A stretch of 64,000 nucleotides of DNA from the NCBI RefSeq assembly GCF_002018365.1, contig NZ_MVKX01000012.1:53503-117502 (forward strand), in the 5' to 3' direction. The position numbers and the translations under genes are program-made. Within the stretch, counting starts at the first letter, position 1; the number at the start of each line of letters is the position of its first letter. This document shows positions 27,711-36,701 of this stretch, one piece after another. Under the pieces are notes generated by a model, which saw nothing but the letters and a program-made list of their open reading frames with translations, was not told where the DNA came from and ran no database searches. The DNA is from Acinetobacter amyesii (GTDB lineage Bacteria; Pseudomonadota; Gammaproteobacteria; Pseudomonadales; Moraxellaceae).

Positions 27711-28922
27711 ATGGCTTTTAAAAATATTGCAGATCAAACAAACGGTTTTTACATCCCTTGTGTTTCACTTTTTGGCCCCGGCTGCGCTAAAGAAATAGGC
27801 GCAAAGGCGCAAAATCTTGGCGCAAAAAAAGCGCTCATCGTGACCGATGCCGGTCTATACAAATTTGGTGTGGCAGACACCATTGCCGCATATTTAACTG
27901 AAGCTGGCGTAGAAAGTCACATCTTCCCGGGCGCAGAACCCAACCCAACTGACACCAACGTACATAGCGGTGTTGATGCCTACAATGACAATGGCTGTGA
28001 CTTTATTGTCTCTCTCGGCGGCGGTTCTTCTCATGACTGTGCCAAAGGCATTGGCTTAGTCACTGCAGGTGGTGGTCATATTCGTGACTATGAAGGCATC
28101 GATAAAAGTACAGTCCCAATGACTCCACTCATTGCGATTAATACCACCGCAGGTACGGCATCAGAAATGACCCGTTTCTGTATTATTACCAATACTGACA
28201 CCCACGTTAAAATGGCGATTGTCGATTGGCGTTGTACGCCTCTTATCGCCATTGATGACCCGAAACTAATGATTGCAAAACCTGCGGCGCTCACTGCAGC
28301 AACCGGTATGGATGCATTAACGCATGCGGTCGAAGCTTATGTTTCTACAGCAGCCAATCCTATTACCGATGCTTGTGCTGAAAAGGCCATTGCAATGATC
28401 AGTGAATGGCTCAGCCCTGCCGTCGCCAATGGCGAAAACCTAGAAGCACGTGATGCGATGAGCTATGCACAGTACTTAGCTGGGATGGCATTTAACAATG
28501 CATCTTTAGGTTATGTCCACGCGATGGCGCACCAACTCGGCGGCTTCTACAACTTGCCACATGGTGTATGTAATGCCGTGCTGTTACCACACGTTTGCGA
28601 ATTTAACCTGATCGCCTGCCCTGACCGCTATGCACGTATCGCGCAGCTCATGGGTGTGCCAACCGACGGTTTAACGGTGACTGAAGCGGCTTATGCAGCG
28701 ATTGCAGCAATCCGTGAACTCTCTGCTTCGATTGGCATTCCATCGAGCCTTTCTGAACTTGGTGTGAAAGAACAAGACCTCAGCATCATGTCTGAAAATG
28801 CGCAAAAAGATGCCTGCATGCTAACCAATCCACGTAAAGCGAATCATGCTCAAGTGGTTGATATTTTCAAGGCAGCGCTTAAAGCCAATGCTTCTGTGGT
28901 CGACTTCAAAGCGGCCGTTTAA
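27711..28922 (+). CDS. Iron-containing alcohol dehydrogenase
   Basis: This 403-aa group III alcohol dehydrogenase uses NAD(P) and Fe2+ or another metal. The start at 27711 is supported by AGAAGGAA upstream; a longer in-frame extension is not. It shows the nucleotide-binding GGGSSHDCAKGIG, the TTAGTASEMTRFCII segment, and metal-ligand motifs DALTHAVEAYVS and HAMAHQLGGFYNLPHG. Ethanol and other primary alcohols are usual substrates. The aldehyde product could pass to the aldehyde dehydrogenase at 31555, and the regulator between them may control both. Confidence 0.93.
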   Translation: MAFKNIADQTNGFYIPCVSLFGPGCAKEIGAKAQNLGAKKALIVTDAGLYKFGVADTIAAYLTEAGVESHIFPGAEPNPTDTNVHSGVDAYNDNGCDFIVSLGGGSSHDCAKGIGLVTAGGGHIRDYEGIDKSTVPMTPLIAINTTAGTASEMTRFCIITNTDTHVKMAIVDWRCTPLIAIDDPKLMIAKPAALTAATGMDALTHAVEAYVSTAANPITDACAEKAIAMISEWLSPAVANGENLEARDAMSYAQYLAGMAFNNASLGYVHAMAHQLGGFYNLPHGVCNAVLLPHVCEFNLIACPDRYARIAQLMGVPTDGLTVTEAAYAAIAAIRELSASIGIPSSLSELGVKEQDLSIMSENAQKDACMLTNPRKANHAQVVDIFKAALKANASVVDFKAAV

Positions 28923-28961
28923 GTTAAGCCCAAAAAGTCTTCATGTTTAAGTGACCCAAGT

Positions 28962-28995
28962 GCCTACATTACCCTTTGAGTCTGGTGATGTAGGC
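28962..28995 (+). other. Strong hairpin after the alcohol dehydrogenase
   Basis: GCCTACATTACC pairs with GGTGATGTAGGC (one G-T pair) around a 10-nt loop, 39 nt after the stop codon. No T-run follows, so it is an mRNA-stabilising or rho-associated structure and not a clear intrinsic terminator. Confidence 0.45.
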
Positions 28996-29155
28996 TCAAC
29001 TGAATCCATTTCACCTTTTATTTCAGGAAAGCGACCATAGATTGGTTGCTTTCATACTGAGGTCACTCTTTTTAGTCCGCAAAAACAGCATCGATTATTC
29101 ATTTGACAAAAGCTCATGGCTCATCAAGGATAAAGCATAATGTCCAATAATATTG

Positions 29156-30130
29156 ATGAGTATAATAATGAGCCATTCACCAATTCAGTATCAGCCTGAT
29201 ATTTTGGGCGCAGGTTATGAACAAGCCACGCTGACCTTCCCAGATGATTATGAAGGCCCAGTGGTTGCCACACTGGTTCGAAAAAAAGCAGCGGCTCCTA
29301 CCTCCAAAGCGGTGCTCTATATCCATGGCTTTATCGATTATTTTTTCCAAACCGAAATGGCTGAACGCTTTAATCAGCACGGTTTCGACTTTTATGCCTT
29401 AGATTTAAGAAAATATGGTCGCTCCATCCGCCCGCATCAAAAATACTATAATGTGCATGCACTGTCTGAATATGATGCCGAAATAGATCAAGCCTTAGCG
29501 ATCATTGCTGATGAAGGTCATGATGCCTTACTGCTCTGTGGTCATTCAACCGGAGGCTTAACTACCACCTTGTATGCGGCGCATCATCAAAATCATCCTT
29601 TAATTCAAGCCCTTTGGGTTAACAGCCCATTTTATGATTTCAACATGAATCCAGTGAAACGCGCACTGGGTATTCCACAGCTGAGTAAATTGGCAAAAAC
29701 CTTTCCCAATTTAAAATTTCCGAGTGAACTGAATAAATGGTACACCGCCAGCTTACACCGTGAACTCAAGGGTGAATGGGACTTCAATTTAGACTGGAAA
29801 AAGACCCGCTATCCAATGGTGTATTTAAGTTTCGTGCGGACAATCTATGAGGCTCAAAAAGAGATCCACCGAGGTGTCAGCCTAGATGTACCAGTCTTGG
29901 TCATGCACTCGCATCAAACACAAAACCCAAAACGATGGGGTAAAGCAGCGCAGACCAGTGATGTGATTCTAGGAGTAAAAGACATCCAAAAATATGCCAA
30001 GAAAATTCAGGGCGATGTCACCATTCAAAGCATTCACAATGGCTTGCATGATTTAGTGCTTTCGGAAAAAACTGCGCGAGAACAAGTCTATAACCAGCTC
30101 TTTCAATGGCTGGCCAATAAAGGTCTTTAA
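29156..30130 (+). CDS. Alpha/beta hydrolase (serine hydrolase, lysophospholipase-like)
   Basis: This hydrolase of about 324 aa has the nucleophile elbow GHSTGG, the oxyanion-side YIHGFIDYFFQ, and a late HNGLHDLVLS supplying the catalytic histidine. The lid region FNMNPVKRALGIPQLSKLAKTFP resembles Hydrolase_4 (monoacylglycerol lipase-like) members. The start is uncertain: ATG at 29156 or 29168 are both in frame with weak ribosome-binding sites. The best AAGGA instead faces a 19-codon out-of-frame ORF beginning at 29140. It lacks a signal peptide, so it is cytoplasmic. The substrate is unknown. Confidence 0.82.
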   Translation: MSIIMSHSPIQYQPDILGAGYEQATLTFPDDYEGPVVATLVRKKAAAPTSKAVLYIHGFIDYFFQTEMAERFNQHGFDFYALDLRKYGRSIRPHQKYYNVHALSEYDAEIDQALAIIADEGHDALLLCGHSTGGLTTTLYAAHHQNHPLIQALWVNSPFYDFNMNPVKRALGIPQLSKLAKTFPNLKFPSELNKWYTASLHRELKGEWDFNLDWKKTRYPMVYLSFVRTIYEAQKEIHRGVSLDVPVLVMHSHQTQNPKRWGKAAQTSDVILGVKDIQKYAKKIQGDVTIQSIHNGLHDLVLSEKTAREQVYNQLFQWLANKGL

Positions 30131-30151
30131 CAGCCTGTATGATGTTGCGAC

Positions 30152-31333
30152 TTACTGTTTTAATTTCAACAAGGTCTGATGTACGGGATGCGATCTCGGC
30201 ATCAGCTCGATCAGACGTTCAACCGCATCAATAGCTTCAGGAAAGCGCGCGACATGCTTGAGCAGAACATCTGTTTCTTTGGCATTAAAAATTGCTTGGC
30301 TTAATCGTGACTCAAGACAATCACGCCATGCCCCTAAAAAAGGACTTTCGGTTTTGGCCAAGAAAACCCCTGAACACAGTTTTAATGCCGAATCGAGATA
30401 ACCGGCATCTAAAGCTTGCTCGGCTTGTAAAAAATCCGCTTCGACTTGCGCCAATAAACGATAGGGTCTTGAGCCTAACATACCGCCCAAAATATCACGA
30501 AGCTGCGACATTTCCGCTTTTAAAGTCCCAACACTCACCTTACGTTCACCATATAAGGCTTGATGCAAAGTATCTAAGGTCATGCCTTGCGGACATAGCG
30601 CCAAGATGGTCAAAATTTCAATTTGCCGTGGGGTCAGCACCATCACTTTGCCATTAAATAACACTTGCGGCACAGCAAAGGCCCGAATGTACAAATGCTG
30701 TTTTTGAAAATCGAGCAAAGCCGATTGAATAATCGAAGCGCAGCGTTCAGCCGCAAGTAGGCCTAAACTATTGTGGTTTTTCCACACGGTGGATAAATCA
30801 ACCACACCTAAAATTTGCTGCGTATGTGGATCGATAATCGGTGCTGCATAGCAGACCCATTCATGTACTGATGGCATGTAATGTTCATTTGAAAACACGC
30901 AACTCGACTGTTGCGTTTTTAAAGACAACGCTAAAGCATTGGTTCCGACCAATTCTTCGCGCCACTGCCCACCTGCAATAAAATGCACGCTTTCCGCAGC
31001 ACTTTGCATTTGCCGACTCGACGCACTCCAAATAATCGTGCTCCCTACATCGCCCACGGCAAGTACCATCGACGACTGTTCGGCAATGTGTTTTAAATCT
31101 TCGGCACAATGTTGCAACGCATGATGCAATGCCGACTGTTGTTGACTTTGGGGGCTTAAATTTACCAAAGGCGCAGCACTCCGATTTTCCGGAATTTCTG
31201 CCTGCGCCGATCGCTGCCAAGAACTCGCAATGCTCTCATTCAATTGCGAGGTTTGCTGCTTTGACAGACTCATGCCCTGTCTTAACCGTTCGACATTCTG
31301 TCGTTTTTCAGATAAATCCTTCTGTATCATCAT
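30152..31333 (-). CDS. GAF-domain regulator with SARP-like winged helix and BTAD-like C-terminus
   Basis: This 393-aa protein has an N-terminal half (about 25-205) that matches the AcoR-type sensor, with ESIASSWQRS, a GAF domain with QWREELVGTNALALSL, and HEWVCYAAPIIDP. AcoR proteins continue with an AAA+ sigma54 domain; this one does not. Instead a winged helix follows (about 228-295; LTPRQIEILTILALCPQGMTLDTLHQALYG..), then a helical repeat region resembling a bacterial transcriptional activation domain. It is divergent from the aldehyde dehydrogenase by about 220 bp and is presumably its activator, responding to an alcohol or aldehyde-related ligand. Confidence 0.78.
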   Translation of the reverse strand: MMIQKDLSEKRQNVERLRQGMSLSKQQTSQLNESIASSWQRSAQAEIPENRSAAPLVNLSPQSQQQSALHHALQHCAEDLKHIAEQSSMVLAVGDVGSTIIWSASSRQMQSAAESVHFIAGGQWREELVGTNALALSLKTQQSSCVFSNEHYMPSVHEWVCYAAPIIDPHTQQILGVVDLSTVWKNHNSLGLLAAERCASIIQSALLDFQKQHLYIRAFAVPQVLFNGKVMVLTPRQIEILTILALCPQGMTLDTLHQALYGERKVSVGTLKAEMSQLRDILGGMLGSRPYRLLAQVEADFLQAEQALDAGYLDSALKLCSGVFLAKTESPFLGAWRDCLESRLSQAIFNAKETDVLLKHVARFPEAIDAVERLIELMPRSHPVHQTLLKLKQ

Positions 31334-31423
31334 TCATTATTCTCACAACAATTCATGACTAAAAATCCGTTTCCCGGCTTTTGTTTTTAAGACTGAAAAA
31401 AAATATTGTAAACCTTCTTGTCT

Positions 31424-31442
31424 CCAACCTTTTTCCAACCTT
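31424..31442. promoter_or_regulatory. 11-bp-spaced direct repeat in front of the aldehyde dehydrogenase
   Basis: CCAACCTT occurs at 31424-31431 and 31435-31442, exactly 11 bp apart, between the regulator and aldehyde dehydrogenase genes. The core CC(A/T)ACC and the period are shared with the repeat before the alcohol dehydrogenase, read on the opposite strand. Confidence 0.45.
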
Positions 31443-31554
31443 ATACAGGCTATGCTAATCAAATAATGTACAAAAGTACCTTATACCAAAGCTGTAGATT
31501 GCCACAGATGGGCAGCCCAACAAGATCATAATAAACAAGCAAAGGAAAATTCAT

Positions 31555-33066
31555 ATGCGTTATGTCGATCCTAATCAACCCGGTTCAAAAGTTCAGTTTA
31601 AAGCTCAGTATGAAAACCTGATTGGTGGCCAATGGGTCGCGCCAGTGAAAGGTGAATACTTTGAAAATATCTCCCCTGTAGACGGTAAAGTTTTTACCAA
31701 AGTGCCACGTTCTTCTGCTGAAGATATTGAATTGGCTTTGGATGCAGCGCATAAAGCCAAAGCCCAATGGAATGCCTCTTCCCCAACCACACGCTCAAAT
31801 ATTTTATTAAAAATTGCCGATCGACTTGAAGAAAACCTAGAGCTCCTTGCGGTCGCAGAAACATGGGACAACGGTAAACCGATTCGTGAAACCTTAGCCG
31901 CTGATATTCCACTGTGTATCGATCATTTCCGTTATTTTGCCGGTTGTATCCGTGCGCAAGAAGGCGGCATTTCTGAAATTGATGAAAATACCATTGCTTA
32001 CCATTTCCATGAGCCACTTGGCGTGGTCGGGCAAATTATTCCGTGGAATTTCCCAATCTTGATGGCGGCTTGGAAACTAGCTCCAGCATTGGCTGCGGGT
32101 AACTGCATCGTGTTGAAACCTGCGGAGCAAACACCTGTCAGCATCTTGGTCTTGGCTGAACTCATTCAAGACTTACTCCCACCGGGCGTGCTGAATATTG
32201 TGAATGGTTATGGTGTTGAAGTCGGTCGTCCACTGGCGACCAACCCACGCATCTCAAAAATCGCCTTCACGGGTTCAACCGCTGTCGGTCAAATGATCAT
32301 GCAATATGCGACTGAAAATATCATTCCTGTGACTTTAGAACTTGGCGGAAAATCGCCAAATATCTTCTTTGAAGACATCATGGACAAAGACGATGAGTTC
32401 CTTGATAAATCGCTCGAAGGTTTTGCCATGTTTGCGCTGAACCAAGGTGAAATCTGTACCTGCCCTTCACGTGCTTTGGTACAGGAAAGCATTGCTGATC
32501 GATTCTTGGAAATGGCTGTCGAACGTGTCAAACGTATTAAGACCGGTCATCCTTTAGACACTGATACCATGATCGGCGCACAAGCATCGCAAGAGCAGCA
32601 AGATAAAATCTTGGGCTGTATTGCGACAGGTAAAAATGAAGGTGCTCAGCTGATTACTGGTGGTGACCCACGAAATGAAGTCGGTACAGGTTTCTATATT
32701 GAGCCAACGATTTTTAAAGGTACCAATGACATGAAGATTTTCCAAGAGGAAATCTTTGGACCAGTACTTTCTGTTGCAACGTTTAAAGATTTTGATGATG
32801 CCATTAAAATTGCCAATGACACGATTTATGGTCTAGGTGCTGGGGTTTGGTCGCGTTCAGCACATACTTCATATCGTGCGGGTCGTGCCATTCAGGCAGG
32901 TCGTGTATGGACCAACTGTTATCATATCTACCCTGCACACGCAGCATTTGGTGGCTACAAAAAATCAGGGATCGGCCGTGAAAACCACAAAATGATGTTG
33001 GATCATTACCAACAAACCAAAAACCTATTGGTGAGCTATGACACCAAACCAATGGGCTTCTTCTAA
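31555..33066 (+). CDS. NAD-dependent aldehyde dehydrogenase (AldB/ExaC/AcoD type)
   Basis: This 503-aa aldehyde dehydrogenase converts acetaldehyde and similar aldehydes to acids. Motifs are [18 protein letters not shown], the cofactor loop FTGSTAVGQ, catalytic Glu in [14 protein letters not shown], and the catalytic cysteine in [15 protein letters not shown]. The C-terminal phrase [32 protein letters not shown] is typical of AldB/ExaC. AAAGGAAAA precedes the ATG. The divergent GAF regulator and the upstream iron alcohol dehydrogenase suggest an ethanol or alcohol oxidation module. Confidence 0.93.
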   Translation: MRYVDPNQPGSKVQFKAQYENLIGGQWVAPVKGEYFENISPVDGKVFTKVPRSSAEDIELALDAAHKAKAQWNASSPTTRSNILLKIADRLEENLELLAVAETWDNGKPIRETLAADIPLCIDHFRYFAGCIRAQEGGISEIDENTIAYHFHEPLGVVGQIIPWNFPILMAAWKLAPALAAGNCIVLKPAEQTPVSILVLAELIQDLLPPGVLNIVNGYGVEVGRPLATNPRISKIAFTGSTAVGQMIMQYATENIIPVTLELGGKSPNIFFEDIMDKDDEFLDKSLEGFAMFALNQGEICTCPSRALVQESIADRFLEMAVERVKRIKTGHPLDTDTMIGAQASQEQQDKILGCIATGKNEGAQLITGGDPRNEVGTGFYIEPTIFKGTNDMKIFQEEIFGPVLSVATFKDFDDAIKIANDTIYGLGAGVWSRSAHTSYRAGRAIQAGRVWTNCYHIYPAHAAFGGYKKSGIGRENHKMMLDHYQQTKNLLVSYDTKPMGFF

Positions 33067-33087
33067 ATCTTGATTTAATCCAGAGCA

Positions 33088-33116
33088 TAAAAAAGCGAAC
33101 CGAGGTTCGCTTTTTT
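33088..33116. terminator. Bidirectional terminator after the aldehyde dehydrogenase
   Basis: Stem AAAAAGCGAACC with loop GA and stem GGTTCGCTTTTT lies between convergent genes, 22 nt after the aldehyde dehydrogenase stop. Confidence 0.92.
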
Positions 33117-33157
33117 ATTTCAATTTTTTAATTGATCTAGGCATGTATCACCAAGCG

Positions 33158-33751
33158 TTACTGCGCGTGTAACGCATCCTCTACGAAATGTAGATGATCC
33201 ACACCCCAATATAGCTCATCATTCACAAACCAACTCGGTGCGCCAAAAACACCCCGTTCAATGGCTTCTTCGGTCACCACTTTCAGCTCAGATTTGACTT
33301 TTTCATCATCCAACCACTGTTTCACTTGTTCTGCACCTAGCCCCAGTTCTTGCATGAGTTGCATGAAGATGGTGAGATCATTTAAATTGCGGGGTTGCCC
33401 AAACATGGCATCAAAAACACCCGTCGCCACTTGCACGAAGTTTTCAGGCTGAAACAGCTGAACGGCTGTGAGTAAGCGCATCAATTGCAAGGTATTGATT
33501 GGAAAATAAGGATTCATCTGTACGGGTATCTGCCATAGCTTTGCCCAACGTTGAAGATCAATCATGGAATAACGTGCCTTAGCAGGAACCGCCATCGGGC
33601 TACTATTGCCTGTGGCTTTAAACACGCCACCAAGTAGCATCGGCTTCCAGATCAGCTCGGCTTGATACTGCTGTGCAATCTGTTGAATGCGATGAAAACC
33701 GATATAACTATATGGGCTGCCGACATCAAAATAAAATTCAATGACTTTCAT
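33158..33751 (-). CDS. DsbA-like 2-hydroxychromene-2-carboxylate isomerase family protein
   Basis: This 197-aa kappa-GST/DsbA-fold protein has the opening FYFDVGSPYSYIGFHRI with the catalytic serine of HCCA isomerases in place of a CxxC. GGVFKATGN and GVFGAPSWFVNDELYWGVDHL with the cis-proline also match the family. HCCA isomerase acts in naphthalene degradation, but many homologues have unknown glutathione-dependent roles, and no aromatic dioxygenase genes are nearby. It is downstream of an SDR gene on the same strand (50 bp), likely an operon controlled by the divergent TetR. Confidence 0.87.
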   Translation of the reverse strand: MKVIEFYFDVGSPYSYIGFHRIQQIAQQYQAELIWKPMLLGGVFKATGNSSPMAVPAKARYSMIDLQRWAKLWQIPVQMNPYFPINTLQLMRLLTAVQLFQPENFVQVATGVFDAMFGQPRNLNDLTIFMQLMQELGLGAEQVKQWLDDEKVKSELKVVTEEAIERGVFGAPSWFVNDELYWGVDHLHFVEDALHAQ

Positions 33752-33801
33752 TTTTTTCGTCCTTTTTTTTGCTTATTTTCCTAATATTTTTAAATCAGTG
33801 C

Positions 33802-34551
33802 TTACCAACGTTCCATCCACGGTCGCAGATCTAATTCATGCGTCCATGCATCTCGTGGTTGCTGTGAGAGATGCCAATAATTTTCCGCAATATGTACTGG
33901 ATTTAAAATACCATCTTGCGCTTTTTTTGCGTACAAATCGGGAAAAGTATCTTTAATAAAGTCGGTATCAATCGCCCCATCAACCACCACATGCGCCACA
34001 TGAATATTTCTTGGCCCTAGTTCACGCGCCATGCTTTGTGCCAAGGCACGAAGCGCATGTTTTGCGCCAGCAAAAGCGGCAAAGCCAGCCGCACCGCGCA
34101 CACCTGCTGTTGCGCCAGTAAAAATAATCGTGCCAGATTCACGGCTCACCATGCGTTTTGCCACTTCCCGACCCGTTAAAAATGCCGAGAAACATGCCAT
34201 TTCCCAAATTTTGAAATATTTACGTGCTGTTTCTTCCAAAATACTACATGGCACATTGGCACCGATATTAAAAACCATCACCTCAATCGGGCCAATGTTT
34301 GATTCAATGTGCTCGATGAGTTCAATCACTTGCTCTTCTTTTCGAGCATCCGAACCAAAGCCAAAAGCAGTCCCTCCCTGCGCTTGAATTTCAGCTATTA
34401 AGGGCTGTAATTTGTCCACATTACGCCGCGTCATACATGCGGTATAACCACCACGAGCAAAGCGCTTGGCAATTTCACCGCCGGTGGCATCTCCTGCACC
34501 AATGATCAATGCCACACCTTTGGCAGGCTTAGATAAATGATTATTTCCCAT
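33802..34551 (-). CDS. SDR-like protein lacking the catalytic tyrosine
   Basis: This 249-aa protein has the SDR fold. The cofactor loop is atypical (IIGAGDATGGEIAKRF). In the active-site helix the usual YxxxK reads FAGAK, so the catalytic tyrosine is phenylalanine while the lysine remains. NIGAN replaces NNAG. The end ELDLRPWMERW is distinctive. It may still bind NAD(P) but cannot use the standard proton relay, so a changed reaction or non-enzymatic role is possible. GAGGAGATCG precedes the ATG; the gene is divergent from a TetR regulator. Confidence 0.82.
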   Translation of the reverse strand: MGNNHLSKPAKGVALIIGAGDATGGEIAKRFARGGYTACMTRRNVDKLQPLIAEIQAQGGTAFGFGSDARKEEQVIELIEHIESNIGPIEVMVFNIGANVPCSILEETARKYFKIWEMACFSAFLTGREVAKRMVSRESGTIIFTGATAGVRGAAGFAAFAGAKHALRALAQSMARELGPRNIHVAHVVVDGAIDTDFIKDTFPDLYAKKAQDGILNPVHIAENYWHLSQQPRDAWTHELDLRPWMERW

Positions 34552-34608
34552 GACGATCTCCTCGTGCTGGATAGTTTTTATATTCCACGTGCGATCAATT
34601 TTATTGAA

Positions 34609-34641
34609 TAACGATCGTTACTATAACGAATACTATGTTAT
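34609..34641. promoter_or_regulatory. Operator-like palindromes between SDR-like and TetR genes
   Basis: TAACGATCGTTA (34609-34620) is a perfect 12-bp palindrome. Just beyond it ATAAC (34623-34627) and GTTAT (34637-34641) form a second inverted pair. TAACGATCGTTA resembles common TetR/AcrR operators and lies in the divergent promoter region. Confidence 0.6.
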
Positions 34642-34681
34642 GATTAATTTATCGTCAATCATAATTTTTAGGGTCATGCAC

Positions 34682-35254
34682 ATGCGCTATAAACCCGAAT
34701 ACAAACAACAAAAACGACAAGAATTGCTCAACATTACGGGGCAAATTGCGAAAAAAAATGGCTTTGCAGCAACAGGTGTTGACGGCTTAATGCAAGCTGC
34801 AGGTGTGACCAGTGGCGCATTCTATTCACATTTTTCGTCAAAACAGGATTTACTCAAAGCATTGGTTGAATATGAATTGCAGCAAAGCTTTAACTTGTGG
34901 CAAAGCAACCCGCATCACAATGCAGCCGACTGGATTAATTTTGAATTAGACCGTTACTTAACCCCTTCCCACCTTGAACATCCTGAACAAGGCTGTGTTT
35001 TGCCGACACTTGCGACCGAAGTAGCTCGTGCAGATGACACGATTAAACAGGCCTATGAAAAGGAATTACTGCGCGGTCATGCTTTATTTAGTACACATTT
35101 GGCGAGTGAAGAAAAAGCTTGGGCCATGATGTCTCAATTGGTCGGTGCGGTTTTAATTGCACGGGCAATGCATGATCCCGAATTACAAAAAAGCATTTTG
35201 CAGGCCAATAAAATGATCATTCAAGATTATTTAGCTGCACACTCAGCTGCATAA
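34682..35254 (+). CDS. TetR/AcrR-family transcriptional regulator
   Basis: I start at the ATG at 34682 (190 aa), eight bases after AGGG; another ATG two codons earlier is too close to it. The TetR helix-turn-helix occupies about residues 8-55, with the recognition helix in VDGLMQAAGVTSGAFYSHFSSKQDLL. The C-terminal ligand domain contains GCVLPTLATEVARAD, seen in regulators of the YcdC/AcrR kind. It probably represses the divergent SDR-like/isomerase pair and itself through the palindromes upstream. The ligand is unknown. Confidence 0.87.
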   Translation: MRYKPEYKQQKRQELLNITGQIAKKNGFAATGVDGLMQAAGVTSGAFYSHFSSKQDLLKALVEYELQQSFNLWQSNPHHNAADWINFELDRYLTPSHLEHPEQGCVLPTLATEVARADDTIKQAYEKELLRGHALFSTHLASEEKAWAMMSQLVGAVLIARAMHDPELQKSILQANKMIIQDYLAAHSAA

Positions 35255-35565
35255 GTAACGATTATTTTATGTGATCCTTCATGTAGTTAAGCGATTAAAC
35301 GCTTCCGACAAATTGTCAGCTTCCTTTGGCTTAATTATTCAATATCCGTATAAGGTTGCCAATTTTTATGCTTTTCAATCGCTTAAAGATTGGGCATAAA
35401 TGGCACAATTCAAATAAAGTCCTCTTTTCAAGGTTCTGACGACTGTGTATAACAATGAGCCATTAAAGGAAAATGATAAGCATAGGCAAAGAACGCAAAA
35501 AAACGTTAGACTATGCAACAATCAATGCAAGTAAATGTCATTCGAGACAAACAAAAAGGTGAAGA
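35255..35565. other. Upstream region of the rib-nus-thi-glm gene run
   Basis: I looked for an FMN riboswitch because ribB leaders often carry one, and did not find its conserved blocks. A possible extended -10, TGTGTATAAC, lies at 35444-35453. AAAAAGGTGAAG supplies the ribB ribosome-binding site. No ORF is credible here. Confidence 0.4.
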
Positions 35566-36690
35566 TTGATGCCGCTCAATACTGTTGAAGAGCTCGTAGC
35601 TGATATTCGTGCAGGAAAAATGGTCATCCTGATGGATGATGAAGATCGTGAAAATGAAGGCGACCTTGTTATCGCTGCGACCCACGTACGCCCTGAAGAT
35701 ATCAACTTCATGATTACGCATGCGCGTGGTCTTGTGTGCTTAACGCTCAGCAAAGAGCGTTGCCAACAGTTAAATCTACCACTCATGGTAGATGCCAATG
35801 GTGCACAGCACGGTACCAACTTTACCTTGTCGATTGAAGCAGCAAATGGCATTTCAACAGGCATCTCACCTGCTGAACGTGCGCACACCATTCAAACGGC
35901 GGTGGCAGCACATGCTAAACCGGCGGATATTGTACAGCCAGGCCATATTTTCCCGCTGATGGCGCAGCCTGGTGGTGTCCTTCACCGTGCAGGTCATACT
36001 GAAGCCGGTTGTGATTTATCGCGTTTAGCAGGTCTTGAACCAGCTTCGGTGATTTGTGAAATCATCAATGAAGACGGCACCATGGCACGTCGCCCTGATC
36101 TTGAAGTTTTTGCTGAAAAGCATGGCTTAAAAATGGGGACGATTGCGGACTTAATTCACTACCGCATGACCAATGAGCAAACCGTTGAGCGCATTGATCA
36201 ACAAACTTTAGATACTGAATATGGTACTTTTGAATTGTTCCGTTACCGTGAAATTGGTAACCCAGACATTCATTTGGCACTGGTTAAAGGCGAACCGAAA
36301 CAAGGCGTAACCACAGTCCGTGTACATGGTTTCAGCCCAGTTCGTGACTTATTAAAACTCAATAAACAAGATGGCGCTCCGGCGTGGAATCTCGATAAAG
36401 CACTCAAAGAAATCGCATCCAGCGATCGTGGTGTTTTAGTGTGGATCGGTCAGCGTCATTTACAGGACTTAGGTCCTGCTTTAGAAAATTTAACTGCACC
36501 GAAAAATGTTAAATCCAATGCAGCACTGTCTCAGCAGTATCAAACCATTGGTGTCGGGGCACAAATTTTACGTGATTTAGGCGTGGAAAAAATGAAGCTT
36601 CTCAGCTCGCCACTACGCTTTAATGCACTATCAGGTTTTAACTTAGAAGTGGTGGAATACATCACCGCAAATCAAACATCAGAGAAATAA
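35566..36690 (+). CDS. ribB: 3,4-dihydroxy-2-butanone 4-phosphate synthase with degenerate GTP cyclohydrolase II domain (RibBX)
   Basis: This 374-aa protein has an intact N-terminal RibB domain (1-200) converting ribulose 5-phosphate to the four-carbon riboflavin precursor: [31 protein letters not shown]. The C-terminal RibA-like domain (about 210-370) lacks the Cys cluster that binds zinc in true GTP cyclohydrolase II. Where CLTGDVFGSLRCDCG-like sequence is expected it reads [17 protein letters not shown]. It is therefore a RibBX-type protein, and GTP cyclohydrolase II must be encoded elsewhere. It begins the run with ribH 11 bp downstream. Confidence 0.93.
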   Translation: MMPLNTVEELVADIRAGKMVILMDDEDRENEGDLVIAATHVRPEDINFMITHARGLVCLTLSKERCQQLNLPLMVDANGAQHGTNFTLSIEAANGISTGISPAERAHTIQTAVAAHAKPADIVQPGHIFPLMAQPGGVLHRAGHTEAGCDLSRLAGLEPASVICEIINEDGTMARRPDLEVFAEKHGLKMGTIADLIHYRMTNEQTVERIDQQTLDTEYGTFELFRYREIGNPDIHLALVKGEPKQGVTTVRVHGFSPVRDLLKLNKQDGAPAWNLDKALKEIASSDRGVLVWIGQRHLQDLGPALENLTAPKNVKSNAALSQQYQTIGVGAQILRDLGVEKMKLLSSPLRFNALSGFNLEVVEYITANQTSEK

Positions 36691-36701
36691 TCGAGGTTGC
36701 T

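Noticed and set aside
35255..35565. Possible FMN riboswitch before ribB
   Set aside because: The conserved RFN blocks are not present in the leader; only a possible -10 and the ribosome-binding site are visible.
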